64,000 bases of DNA from Brachionus manjavacas (GCA_019054805.1 JAHQIY010000003.1:1860001-1924000), one strand, 5' to 3'. Numbered from the stretch's first letter, positions 45,385 through 55,593 are shown. The notes: generated from the sequence alone by a model not told the origin. Numbers and translations are program-made.

Positions 45385-45540
45385 AATACAGGCCAGAAAA
45401 AGTTGAGAGATGGATTTCGAAAGTTACTACAGGCCTTCAGACCGCTGGTGTCCTTGAAGAGAAAATGCTTGCAGTAATCACTAATTTTTTGAAAAAGACG
45501 GCGTTAATTTCTTTTCAAATAACTAGAAAAATTCAAAGGA
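45385..45540 (+). pseudogene. Possible retrotransposon gag fragment
   Basis: An open stretch reads RPEKVERWISKVTTGLQTAG, then MLAVITNFLKKTALISFQIT, reminiscent of gag capsid helices (a Trp after a charged helix, then A-x-A before a hydrophobic helix). It is only a resemblance. No zinc knuckle follows. Confidence 0.3.
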
Positions 45541-45858
45541 TATTTAACACCAAAAAGTCCGATTATTTTAATTTTGAATCAAATGATTCCGTTTTTTACA
45601 GGTGGTGTATTAGTGATTGTTGGTCTGGCAGCTTCTGAAATATTTGCTTCAACAGATACTCTATAACCGTGAACCACTAGATCCTAACAGATCCGGATAA
45701 GCATAGAACTATTTAAGGTTTATAACATTGGCGTCCCTATGTATTCATAACTTCTAGTTTAGGTTAAGTGTTAAAATTTCTTTCCTTTTCTCGTTTTAAA
45801 AAAACTTTTTTCGTCAAAATGTGCAAAATCGAATTTACAATATTATTATGAACTTTGT

Positions 45859-46453
45859 TGTTACGTGTGAAACACATGCAATCTCATTTTATAACTCAGG
45901 GTCAATGTTTGAGAAATTAATATCTCATTTAATCACCACATGGACAAGTCAATCCAATTTTGAAGGGCAATAATCGCTACAATTCCAATAGAGACAGTGA
46001 TTTTAATAATCTTTTTGGTCATGGTGTATTGGACAATCCATCTTTTAAAAGGGAGGCCTGTTAACCACACTTTAAGCACTCACTTACCTGATGATCAACT
46101 CGTGTTTAACTCATATATATAGAATACGTGACTTGATTATTAATGTTATTAATATGTTATTAATTAACACACCTCGCAATACTTCTAGAATCAGAATGGA
46201 ATTCTATTCTAGAAGATTCATCATTTCTAACGTGATACAGATGTCAACGCTATATATAAGAAACGTACACAATCCTTTTAAGAAGACATTATATTATTAT
46301 ATTATATTACACAGTTGGGCGTGTTTTTGGGGCTCTGGCCCACGTTCCAGCTTGTAGGTTTCCACGCAGCAAATTACTACTATTACTTTATATTTAAATT
46401 ATATTATTGCAATAAATTATTAAACAACTATCCTTGTTATTCTTCCAGTAACA
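45859..46453 (+). repeat. Candidate 5' LTR, about 595 bp
   Basis: Starts TGTTACGTG and ends CCAGTAACA, so the tips TGTTAC/GTAACA are inverted as in LTRs. It contains a TATA-like TATATATAAG (46251-46260) and an AATAAA (46411-46416) in U3-R-U5 order, with a GC-rich patch between them (46310-46365). A gag-like stretch follows at 46560. No second copy lies in the window, so the LTR call rests on internal structure only. Confidence 0.5.
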
Positions 46454-46559
46454 GGCCTCACACGCCTACTTGAATCCAAGCAAGTACTTGCTCAGTGTCA
46501 TTTTGTTAATGCCATGCAATTTGGAGGTGAGTGAATCTATAACACCTTGTTTAAAGAAG

Positions 46560-46890
46560 GAAGAAATTCACACGCTATAAAGATATCAAATGAGTTCAAG
46601 GACGGAATGGATGTGAAGTCATGATTCATTGAATTGGAGATTTATTTAAAACAATTTCAAAAGTCCGATTGTCTCGACATCACAATTAATCACATTGGCA
46701 ATAAAGACCTTAAAAAAAAAGAATCTCAAATTTGGATTATGCCGCAAATCAATAGAAGGTTTTGAAAATTTAAAACATTAAATGTTGGACACTTTCACAT
46801 CTAAAAACAAGACGAGCACTGTGAATTGGGATCAATTATCCGATCAGCTATTACAAAGAAATGCTAAGAAGAGAGAATCAAGCTAATCGC
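46560..46890 (+). pseudogene. gag-like remnant downstream of the candidate LTR
   Basis: Pieces in several frames read EFKDGMDVKSW, FIELEIYLKQFQKSDCLDIT and TVNWDQLSDQLLQRNAKKRE, in the style of a Ty3/gypsy gag N-terminus. Frameshifts occur every 40-80 bases. No pol follows. Confidence 0.4.
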
Positions 46891-46899
46891 TTGTTTTCT

Positions 46900-47715
46900 G
46901 AGCTTAAAGATCTTTGTTACCTCTTTCTTTTTAAGCTTTACTTAACCACGGTCTAGAACGACCGTTTCCAAAGATTTACTTATTTTGATCAAAAAAAGAA
47001 GAAACCAAGAAAATAATTAATTTTTTTCATTTATTTAATTATCAATAATTACTATTGTTAGAATTATCATTTTTTATTATTTTGTTTCTTTTCTCAATTA
47101 TTTATTTTCAGAAAATAATTTTACCACGAATCCCAATAGAATTGGAAAAGGATTTTTAAAATAAGATTAAACTGGACAACAACTTAAAGAATTATTGGAT
47201 TGGCTAATAAGCTTTCATAAGATTTAAAGTAAGCATTTCAACTTTATTATTATTTATTTGATAATCTGTAATTAGAGTGAGCTTGTTAAAAATTTCTTAT
47301 AACATAAAATCATTTTCATTTTCTCCAAATCAACCTTAACATTTGTTTAAATTTATTTCCGTCTCTTACTAACATAGCTTTTCCTCCTCCATGTCTAATA
47401 ATTAGAATAAAGAAAAATTTTGAATTTAAAATCGAATTCAATAAATATTCGATTATTGACAAATTGATTTTGCTTAAAAATATGCAAATTTATTAGAACT
47501 TTATAACAATTTGATATTTAATTCAAAAAAATCAATCGAATAATCAAAAAGTAGAATAATCAAATAATTTAGAAATCGATGAGTCTTTTAATTTAATAAT
47601 CGAATATTTTAATAATTGAAAAGTCTCATTAAACTTATTTGAAATAAATTATTTCTGAATAATTGTATTTAATAAAATATTGTCCATATCTCGGTTATAA
47701 TTTTAACAAAGCAAA
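46900..47715. other. AT-rich intergenic
   Basis: Contains many short AATCGAAT/ATTCGATT motifs at 47430-47640. No gene is supported. Confidence 0.45.
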
Positions 47716-47724
47716 AATTCAAAA

Positions 47725-48442
47725 GACTTTTATTTTTTCGTGCTATAATATTTTAATTCTTTGCTTTAATAAATAAAAAAAAATGATATAAAAATTAACG
47801 GAAATGATATAAACTAAAAAATAAAATTGATATAAAATTGACACAATTTGATATAATAAATAATACCTGTGATATAAAATAAAAATACCGATGCTATAAA
47901 ATTAAATATAATGACAATATATTAATTGAGCTTTAACTAATTAGTGAATTTTGGTTTCAAAGATGAAAACAAAAGTGACGATGAAATGGACGATTTTTTT
48001 GAAATATATTTAGACGATGATGATGATGAAAATGATGATGAATCAATGGAAGAAATTACAACAAATGTTTTGGAAGCAAGAACACAACATAATGATGAAA
48101 CTGGCTCAAGCGATCGTCATGATTTTGTTGTAACAGTATCAGATAATGAAGAAAATATTGATCCTAATGTAGTTGCAAAAAAAAGAGGAAGACCAGCTGG
48201 CTCAAAAAATAAACCAAAAGATCAATCAACCGGGTCTAATACTCATAAAAGACCAAAAAGAAAATAGTTGACCTTTTTTCTTTGTTTTTTTTTATTTTTT
48301 TTATTTTTATATCATTTGAATTTTTATTATACTAGAAAAATAAAGAATTATAGCAGAAAATAATAAAATAAATATAATTTTCTTATAGCATTATTATTTT
48401 ATAGCAAAAAATTAAATTATTATAGCACGAAAAATAAGACCC
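47725..48442 (+). mobile_element. Non-autonomous MULE, 718 bp, with 9 bp target duplication
   Basis: AATTCAAAA occurs at 47716-47724 and 48443-48451. The inverted ends share TTATAGCACGAAAAA with the following TAA(A)AGTC/GACC. Behind the ends are arrays of GATATAAAA on the left and TTATAGCA on the right. Nine bases is the typical MULE duplication. The payload is an acidic/AT-hook ORF and no transposase. Confidence 0.75.
47986..48267 (+). CDS. Acidic protein with AT-hook inside the MULE, 93 aa
   Basis: From ATG 47986: an Asp/Glu-rich first third (about residues 1-35), a Ser/Asp middle, and a basic end with an AT-hook core KKRGRPAGSK and a Lys/Arg tail RPKRK. AT-hooks bind the minor groove of AT DNA. 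An in-frame GTG lies further upstream at 47944. The autonomous MULE at 6858 also has an acidic tract near its N-end, so this may be a severed transposase N-terminus or a captured host fragment. No stop interrupts it. Confidence 0.5.
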   Translation: MDDFFEIYLDDDDDENDDESMEEITTNVLEARTQHNDETGSSDRHDFVVTVSDNEENIDPNVVAKKRGRPAGSKNKPKDQSTGSNTHKRPKRK

Positions 48443-48600
48443 AATTCAAAATTTAAGATAAACAAGATTTAACTATAATTTAAAAAAAATTTTATTTATT
48501 TTAACTAAATACTGTACTTTAATTTTTAAAAGTTTTACATAATTGGTATACTAAATAGTTTTTTTAATTGAAAAACTTTCCTAAAAAAACAAATTTCTTT

Positions 48601-48921
48601 TTAAATAAAGATATATATATCTCTATTGAACCTCTTAATAGAAACATAAAAAAAGCCAATTATTAAAAAAATAACAAATGGAAAAATCTTCATCAAATTA
48701 TTCAAGTTTTCATTGATATTAATTTCTATATGCTTTTGTTTGTTGTAGATACATGGACAGTATTGAGATTGACATTCGAAACACAAATATTCGTCATTTT
48801 GAATACATAAAAGGTTCGATGGACATTGTTTTAATTTATTCAGATTAAACGAGCTATTTCGCTGCAAAGGACTTGCTATTATTGACTCAATAATCAATAT
48901 TAAAACAAACATACGAATCAT
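48601..48921 (-). CDS. Small Cys-rich single-pass membrane protein A, 106 aa
   Basis: From ATG 48921: a signal peptide (about residues 1-17), a short ectodomain with six cysteines spaced C-x5-C-x7-C-x2-C-x4-C-x1-C (starting at CPSNLLC), a membrane helix (about residues 79-96), and a basic tail ending in NRDIYIFI. A homologue with the same cysteine spacing lies at 59687-60013 on the other strand. The same layout in both copies, across 10 kb and opposite strands, argues for selection on the protein. No known domain was recognised. It resembles small secreted or receptor-like peptides. Function unknown. Confidence 0.72.
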   Translation of the reverse strand: MIRMFVLILIIESIIASPLQRNSSFNLNKLKQCPSNLLCIQNDEYLCFECQSQYCPCIYNKQKHIEININENLNNLMKIFPFVIFLIIGFFYVSIKRFNRDIYIFI

Positions 48922-49035
48922 CTTTTTAAAATAAAAGAAAAGTTAAAAAAAAAACTAAATCTTAAATATCTTATAATAATTATTTAAAGTGAAATGAATC
49001 GGGTCTACTTGACCAACAAGCTATCAAAAAAATTG

Positions 49036-49125
49036 CATGTTGCATCTTTGCATCATGCATTTTTGCATCATGCATTTTTGCATCATGCATTTTTGCGTCA
49101 TGCATTTTTGCATCATGCAAATTTC
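49036..49125 (+). repeat. 15 bp tandem repeat, five copies
   Basis: GCATCATGCATTTTT is repeated about five times with one or two changes (GCGTCATGC in copy 4). It would read in frame as a His-Ala-Phe-Leu-His pattern but has no flanking coding support. Confidence 0.85.
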
Positions 49126-49249
49126 ATCTTATCTATAAGGTTCAGAAGGCTGATAAATGCATATAACTCTGAGCAATATAATTTTAAGATTATGGTTTAT
49201 TTAGAAATTTATTTCATCAAAAAAAAATTAAAGTCATTGACTTGACTAG

Positions 49250-50430
49250 ACCTAAGACTTGTGACTTAAAAACAAGTCTGATTAATTTTAGTATGCAACT
49301 TTTGTATCTTAAAAATGCAAGTATGCTGAGATGAATAATAGGTGTGCTGAAAAATTGTGCTAGTATGTTAAAAAAAATTTAAAGGTTTGATAAGACAACA
49401 ATTTCGAATTAAATATTTAGATATTTTTGTAATGTATAACAATTTTTAAAATTTTAAATAATCCAAAAAAATACCCATTAAAACTTTTAATGACTTATTT
49501 TGAATTTTAATTATTTTTTGGATGCAGCAAAATTTAGAAACTAGAATTAACTCTTTTAGTTGATTTTTAAAGTTAAAATTATGGAAATTTGGCGAAAATC
49601 TACCTGAATTTTAGATTGGAAGGTTATTCATTTTCCCGCTCAGCTATGTCGATAATATTTTTATTCATTTAAATTTTTCAACCATTAATTTTTAATTTAT
49701 TTTCAAAATATTATTTTCTTTTAAAAAATACCGTAAATGTAGGTTTTTAACGCTTCACTAAAACCCAAGAAACTTGGTTTTGGTGGCGTTAAAATACAAA
49801 TATTTAGTTTATTTTTAATAATTAATATTTAAATGCATTAAAATCTAAATACCGTAACCAAAGACACGTAATATTTTTTTCTTAATTTTTGATGCAGCAC
49901 CAAATGCATAATTCAAAAAAAATTATTCTTATTTGTTGTTTTACAACCAAGCCTTAATAACGCATTAAAATAAGAATAGTTAAAATTGTTTGATTAAGCG
50001 GCTTTAGCATTACTCTGTTGCTACTCTTAAGGCACGTACGACCATGTTTTGGTAGCACATGTAGGCCAATATTTAAAGTAGGCCTAATTTACAAAAGAAC
50101 TTTTGAAAAAGTCGATTCAAAGCTTGTGATTATGTTTGGCAAAAACTAACTATTTTAAATAATACTTCTTTAATTTTCCATTAACAAATCACCTTATTAC
50201 ATTGCTTTAAACAGCTTGAAGTTGTTTTTTTTGTTTAAATTTAAAAAACTCTTTACGTGTAATTTTCATTAAGAATTTTAAAGCGTTTTTTTATTAAAAC
50301 TTAGAAATGTTTTACATATTCAAATATTTAAAAAAAAATTAATTGAAATTTGTTTGGATTTTTTTGGAAAATCGGCTTTCTTTTCAAGTTCAAAGCTTTT
50401 TTTTCATAAATCATCCAATTTAAATTAAAT
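49250..50430. other. AT-rich intergenic with one strong imperfect palindrome
   Basis: 49745-49794 forms a 50 bp stem (TTTTAACGC ... AAAACC and GGTTTT ... GCGTTAAAA). Otherwise no gene or element is recognisable. Confidence 0.45.
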
Positions 50431-50439
50431 TTGAAAGTA

Positions 50440-51005
50440 AATTATCAAAATACCAGTTATTAAAATAAATGTGTCAAAATGACACTGTTTCAAAAAAACA
50501 AGATTAAAAAAACATTGCATTAAAATGACAAGTGTCAAATTGACCTAATTAAAATAACTAATATCAAAATATTAGTATCAAAATATCTTTATTAAAATGA
50601 CAAAAAAAATGTAAATTGTTTAATCAATATAATCAGAAAATTTAATTTTTTTAAAACATAATCAATGAGTTACTGAGACAATCATAGTAAATTCTTTAAA
50701 ATAATAGCCGAGATTGTGTAGCTGTGGTTTTTTTTTCTGTGATAATGTATTAAAAGCTTTAACAGGCTTATTAAGTGTTAAAGAATTAATAGATTGTGCC
50801 AAACTCTCCATTTGTAATTTTTAATTAGTATTATGTTATTTTGATTTGATTTTAATTTATTTGTTATTTTGAACAACATATACAAGTGATGTTATTTTGA
50901 CACACGCTATTTTCAATTAGTTGTTTTGACACTTGTTATTTTTTTTTTGGTTTTTTTGATGTTGTTATTTTAAATGTCTTATTTTAATACTTGTTAATTT
51001 GATAT
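50440..51005. mobile_element. DNA element with TCAAAATAACA arrays in inverted orientation
   Basis: 50444-50620 holds about ten copies of TCAAAATGACA, TTAAAATAAC and variants. 50830-51005 holds the inverse (GTTATTTTGACA, TTATTTTAAA). The middle is unrelated and non-coding. The architecture matches the MULE at 6858, so it is probably a non-autonomous relative. No target duplication could be fixed. Confidence 0.5.
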
Positions 51006-51061
51006 GCATCCGTCTGATTTTAGCATAAATCCCTCAAACAAATATTCTTATGTACACACAG

Positions 51062-51930
51062 TGGTGTTCCGGATTTAGTAATTTACAATAATTTACGTAA
51101 AAAATAGTAAAATAAAATTTCTATTTTTAACGAAGGTCATATCTATTTACTAATAGTAAATTTAGCGAATTTTACGTAAATTTACTAGATTTTACGTAAA
51201 ATTTGGTAAATTTCGATCATTTTACGTAAATCTATGAAAAAAAATGTCTATATTCAAAATTATAAAAAAAAAATTGCCATAATTTACGTAAATTTTGGTA
51301 AAATGTAATCAATGTGAATCCTCTGGTGCAATGTAGTTTTCTCACACAAACTGGTCCAGCAAGGGGAATCAGAGGACACAAGAGAAGACTCTCCGGACAG
51401 CCCTCAACTAAATGTATGCAGAGGTCCAACTACTTCACAAACAGGGTTGTTAACCATTGGAATGCCCTGCCAGCCGAAGTTACCGACTCTCAATCAATCA
51501 ACTAGTTCAAGAATAAGTACGACGCCTTCAAGTCTAGCATATGATTTCACTAACGCGCACTAGTTCCTTCCAACTTTTTTTATTGTATACTTCTTCTATT
51601 TTAATTTTTCATTGTAATTCTATTTAAATTGTAATTTTATTTGATTTTTAATGGTATTTAAACTGTAATCTGTTTTATTATGTAAAAAAAAAAAAAATTT
51701 ATTTGTCTGTTATTTTCCATCTTTTCTCCGCAATTTCGGCTATCATAAATGTCCTCCTAGTAGGTCATCTCCGCAAGCTTGCTTGTTGTAGCTTACTCTT
51801 CTTATTATTATTATTATTATTATTTTTATTTAATGGTAAAAAATCATAAAAAATGTTAAAAAATGATTAATTAAAATTTTAAATTAATTGGAAAAACAAT
51901 TTTTATTTACATTTTTTACGTTAAAAAAAA
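51062..51930. mobile_element. TTTACGTAAA-array element interrupted by a LINE
   Basis: The left part (51062-51313) starts GTGTTCCGGATTTAGTAATT, the same as the element at 30818, and carries many TTTACGTAAA units. At 51313/51830 it is split by a LINE 3' end. It continues TTAATGGTAAAAAA as at 32343-32356. Confidence 0.68.
51314..51829 (+). pseudogene. CR1/L2-like LINE 3' end inserted in the TTTACG element
   Basis: Encodes GPARGIRGHKRRLSGQPS, FTNRVVNHWNALPAEVTDS, the last part of RT, with a TAG ending the frame near 51503. The 3' UTR carries CTAGTAGGTCATCTCCGC, CAAGCTTGCTTG and a (TTA)n end. An uninterrupted version of the target is present at 32333-32356. Confidence 0.78.
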
Positions 51931-52009
51931 TATTTTAATTTATAAAAAAAATATTTTAAAGTTTTTTATTGTTTGACCAACCTCCTTGATTTTCTTTGAC
52001 TTTAATTAA

Positions 52010-52540
52010 TATCTGGTTTAATTTTTTGTGTTTAAATTTCAAAATGTATCCAATGTTGAAATAAAATTGAAAAAGTGCAATGTTTCAAATATTTTTTTCA
52101 GTTTCAAGAAAAAAATTATTTTAAGTTAATATTGCAAACATGAAAAACTTTTTTTTTAAATTTTGAATTTGGGTTTGTGATATGATGATCCTTAAAGATA
52201 ATAATTGTAGTTTAAAAAATTATCTTCGCTATGCCTTTTTTTCCTTTACGTACTTCCTCTACTTTCGATATTGAGAATGTCATGCAGGAGCTAAAAGAAG
52301 ATTTGTTTAAAAGTTAAAAAAGAATTTTCAATATTTTTTCAAATTTCCAAAGAAAAATTAAACTCATTCTATTTCACCAAAGGGTTTAACTTCAAATATG
52401 AAAATGTCTGCAATATTAACTTAAAATTAATTTTTTTTTTTTAAACTGAAAAAATATTTGAGCATCGCACTTTTTCGATGTTAGTTTAACATTGGATGCA
52501 TTTTGTAATTCAAACACTAAAAATTAAAACCAAATTTATA
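52010..52540. repeat. Palindromic MITE, about 530 bp
   Basis: The left arm has TTTGTGTTTAAATTTCAAAA then TGTATCCAATGTTG, AAAAAGTGCAATGTTTCAAA and TTTAAGTTAATATTGCAAAC. The right arm is the inverse (CATTGGATGCATTTTG, ATTCAAACACTAAAAATT). The middle carries GGGTTTGTGATATGATGATC. It has the same sequence as the blocks at 25310, 41390-42250 and 60785. Confidence 0.7.
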
Positions 52541-52857
52541 TCAATTTTTCTTTTTAATGCGGGCTTAAACGAAGGTCTTGAACCATTCGGACGTGTCCTG
52601 GAGTCACCCCTAAATTATTTTTTAAATAAAATAAATATTATTTTTTAATAAAAAATTAAAGATAGTAATCTTTCTATTGTCACCTTTTTGCAAAACAGAA
52701 TTAATTCATATGAGCAAATTGGATCTGGGACTTTCTAGGATTCTAAGTCTTTTTCTTTTAGGTGAATCTTTTGATGCTTCATCTACTAGCTTAGCGTTCT
52801 TTTTTAGGCGCTTAACGCTGTAAATTTTTGTTTATTGATGATGATGTCAATGATTTA
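52541..52857. other. Intergenic, no gene recognised
   Basis: AT-rich with modest GC patches, no supportable ORF. Confidence 0.4.
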
Positions 52858-53106
52858 TGTTTATAGTTACTTGAATACTGCGGGACTATGATACCCTTGA
52901 ACTCAAACCAGGTCAATTCGTTTCAAGATGAAAAATCTATAAATCCTTCTTTTTCATCTTGAAGGTATTCCTCAAGGTAAACAAAGAGACTATTATTGCT
53001 ATCGTTTTCAAAGAATTTCATACAACTAATTTCTTTATATTTTCTGATAAAAATAGTTTGTCCAACTTTTGCCAACATTGTACCATCCTGTATGTCCTGT
53101 GCAATA
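52858..53106 (-). pseudogene. Coding-like segment of unknown origin
   Basis: Minus-strand reading gives about 80 codons of protein-like text with a single stop: IAQDIQDGTMLAKVGQTIFI, then MKFFENDSNNSLFVYLEEYL, then a stop and LTWFEFKGIIVPQY. It lies about 420 bp downstream of the ACSF3 stop on the same strand. No family is recognised. It could be a decayed transposon protein or a lost host exon. Confidence 0.35.
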
Positions 53107-53520
53107 TTATATGTCTAAAACTCATTTCTAATTAAGTTGTTTGAAGGTATCGATTTTAAAAATATCGATATCAAGCAATAGTCATATTGAATGTTCTTTT
53201 ATTAAAGTAATTGACTTTTTTTGTTTTTAAAATTAATTTTCAATTTTATTTTTTTGTCGCAATTTTATTTTATGTTTGATTCATATGGCTGCAATAATGA
53301 CAGCATGGAACGGTATAAATATAACTTCAGGTGAATCCCAGAACCCCAGAACTCCAATAAAAATTTTGACTTAAAGACGACTTGATTCAATATTAATTTT
53401 ACCATTTTTTATTCATTTTTTTCAGCTAAGAAATAAAAAATTAATTATTATCAATTGTAATTTTTTTGGAAAATCTATTTAAAAATATTTAATTTTTATT
53501 TAAAAAATAAATAATCAATT

Positions 53521-53526
53521 TTTATT
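53521..53526 (-). terminator. AATAAA polyadenylation signal at the ACSF3 stop
   Basis: AATAAA (53526-53521, minus strand) begins with the last base of the TGA stop (53528-53526). Confidence 0.6.
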
Positions 53527-55238
53527 CAAATTTTTGAATTTTCATAAAATTGAATTAGCTCTTTTTTATTTACTTTTCCTAATTGATTCTTAGGAATCTG
53601 ATCAACTAGTTTAACAATACTAGGAACACAATATTTTGGCATTCTTAGTCTACACCACTTTAAAAACCCATCATGATCAAACTGTTTTGTTTTTTTCTTT
53701 AAACTTATCAAAGCAAAAACCCGCTGTCCCCACACCTGATCGGTCAAACCGATCACGGCAACATCATCAATATCCTCATGAGCTAATATCTCTTTCTCAA
53801 CATCCAGCGCACTTATTTTGTGACCACCACTTTTGATCACATCTACCGAGGTTCGACCAACTATTTTATAAACATTCAAATCTTTCAGGTACCTTGCCGT
53901 ATCGCCTGTTTTAAACCAGCCATCTTCACTAAAACTCTCTTTAGTCAATTCAGGAAAATTAAAATACTCCTTAAAAACAGTCGGGCCATTGATTTGAAGT
54001 TCCCCGAAAATATCATCGCATTCAAGGCCATAAAAGTCATTTTCACTGTCAGATTCTATCAGAACTCGGCTGTTAACATGATCATAAATTCGGACTCCTA
54101 CTTGGCCACAAGGCCGACCAACAGTGCCTCCAATGCGCCTAAAATGTTCTGTCTCAATCAAAGGCGTAGACAATGCCATGCCGATTTCTGTCATTCCATA
54201 GCGTTCGACCATCGGATATTCGGTCAGTTCTGACCACTCGTTGAATGTCCTAACATTCAAAGGTGCTGAACCGCTTCCGATGAATTTCATTTTCTTTAGA
54301 CTGATTTTTATCAGATCCCGCGGGACTTGTGCTCTTAAACTTTCTTTGTATTCATTTACCAATTGTGTATAGATAGTAGGCACTGCTATAAATGAATTAA
54401 TCGATCTATCGTTGATTAAACTCTGCCATACTTTATCTGCGCTAAACCTAGGCATTAGGTCAACACTGGCTCCGGCCAAAAAAGGCGTTAGCAAACAATA
54501 GACCAGCCCGCTGTAGTGGTTGAGCGGCAAAGGATTAAGTATATGATTTTCTGGAGTCCACTTGTAAGCTTGGATCATTGTTTCAATGGAGCTTAGCAAA
54601 TTACGGAATGTGATTACAACACCTTTAGGTTTGCCGCTTGTTCCGCTGGTCACGAGTAAAAAAGAAGCTTTTTGATTTTCATTTAGAGTCAAAAATTGAC
54701 TCAGCTCGCCAAATGTGTTTGGAATATTTGAACTCAGGAATAGCTTTTGATTTTTAAGGTCAAAAAAATTTTTTTCATTTATTCTAAAATTGAAAATTTG
54801 TTTTTGATTTAGCATTGAATCAAAATCAGAGTTGACTGAATAAGAATCCACGCCGTTGATTATTAATTTACACTTGAAGTCATCTATGAACTGTTTGATG
54901 TAATTTGCCGGATGGGTTTTGTTGAGGACAAAAGGCACGCCATTTAGCATCCAAATCGACAAGATTGAGATCAAATAGGAATAGTTGTTGGAACAGTAGA
55001 TGCCGATTTTCTGGTTGTTGAGAAAGCTGGGCTCGTTTAGCCTAAGAGTGTTGATTAAATTAGCACTCAAATGCTTGCTGAGATTTATTATCTCTTCGAA
55101 TGAAAATTGGTTGTATTTGTCTTTGAGGAAAGTTTTTTTTTCCAGCTTGTTTTCGACTACATAGGATAAAAATTGGTAGTTTCGTTTTGTCAGGGTTTTT
55201 GACCAGACTGAACGATCAAGGAAAATTTTTTTTAGCAT
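53526..55238 (-). CDS. ACSF3: Mitochondrial malonyl-CoA/acyl-CoA synthetase, ACSF3 type, single exon
   Basis: 570 residues, close to the length of animal ACSF3. The basic, Arg/Lys-rich N-terminus (MLKKIFLDRSVWSKTLTKR) looks like a mitochondrial presequence. ANL motifs in order: LLVTSGTSGKPKGVVITF (P-loop, about residues 195-212), ERYGMTEIGMALSTPL (A5, about 345), GWFKTGDTARY (A7, about 440), IVGRTSVDVIKSGGHKISAL (A8 hinge) and NQLGKVNKKELI (A10 lysine, near 555). The hinge text GRTSVDVIKSGG is typical of ACSF3. The enzyme joins malonate or methylmalonate to CoA with ATP in the matrix, feeding mitochondrial fatty acid synthesis. There is no intron, and all catalytic motifs are intact. AATAAA overlaps the stop by one base. 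Confidence 0.95.
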   Translation of the reverse strand: MLKKIFLDRSVWSKTLTKRNYQFLSYVVENKLEKKTFLKDKYNQFSFEEIINLSKHLSANLINTLRLNEPSFLNNQKIGIYCSNNYSYLISILSIWMLNGVPFVLNKTHPANYIKQFIDDFKCKLIINGVDSYSVNSDFDSMLNQKQIFNFRINEKNFFDLKNQKLFLSSNIPNTFGELSQFLTLNENQKASFLLVTSGTSGKPKGVVITFRNLLSSIETMIQAYKWTPENHILNPLPLNHYSGLVYCLLTPFLAGASVDLMPRFSADKVWQSLINDRSINSFIAVPTIYTQLVNEYKESLRAQVPRDLIKISLKKMKFIGSGSAPLNVRTFNEWSELTEYPMVERYGMTEIGMALSTPLIETEHFRRIGGTVGRPCGQVGVRIYDHVNSRVLIESDSENDFYGLECDDIFGELQINGPTVFKEYFNFPELTKESFSEDGWFKTGDTARYLKDLNVYKIVGRTSVDVIKSGGHKISALDVEKEILAHEDIDDVAVIGLTDQVWGQRVFALISLKKKTKQFDHDGFLKWCRLRMPKYCVPSIVKLVDQIPKNQLGKVNKKELIQFYENSKI

Positions 55239-55519
55239 TTCTATTTCGAATAATTAAATTAACATATTTTTTTAAAACTATTTTATTAAAATTGCTAATT
55301 TTGTAGCAAAAAATAACAAAATGAAAAAAATCAATAACTTTTTTCTAAAGGTTCAGTAAATGAGTATCATGAAAAACATTGAGTGTTTTATGTTTCATTA
55401 ACTATTTCTTATAAAACAATTTAAAATGTTTATTTAAAAAATTTGAAATATTTAATATAAATTGATTTAGAAGCACTCAGTAAAATGTAAAATTTACCTT
55501 CTTGAAAACGAATTAACAA
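55239..55519. other. Gap between ACSF3 and tRNA-Ile
   Basis: 280 bp, AT-rich. It should contain the ACSF3 promoter, reading leftward. No element is recognisable. Confidence 0.5.
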
Positions 55520-55593
55520 GCCCGGCTAGCTCAGTTGGTTAGAGCGTCGTGCTAATAACGCGAAGGTCGTGAGTTCGATCCTCCCGTTGGGCA
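55520..55593 (+). tRNA. tRNA-Ile, anticodon AAT
   Basis: 74 bases fold as a cloverleaf. The acceptor GCCCGGC/GTTGGGC pairs (two G-T pairs), the D arm GCTC-AGTTGGTTA-GAGC, the anticodon stem TCGTG/CGCGA with loop CTAATAA (anticodon AAT), and a T arm GTGAG-TTCGATC-CTCCC with one T-C mismatch. The A box (TAGCTCAGTTGG) and B box (GTTCGATCC) are present as internal promoters, and a T5 tract (55596-55600) follows for RNA polymerase III termination. The mismatch in the T stem is unusual but leaves a foldable tRNA. Confidence 0.93.

Noticed and set aside
45385..45540. A host gene between 45.0 and 45.8 kb suggested by more balanced composition
   Set aside because: Only short fragments in changing frames, with gag-like character at best. 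Kept as a low-confidence retroelement remnant.
49036..49125. Possible CRISPR-like array
   Set aside because: The repeats are 15 bp head-to-tail with no unique spacers, in a eukaryotic context. It is a minisatellite.
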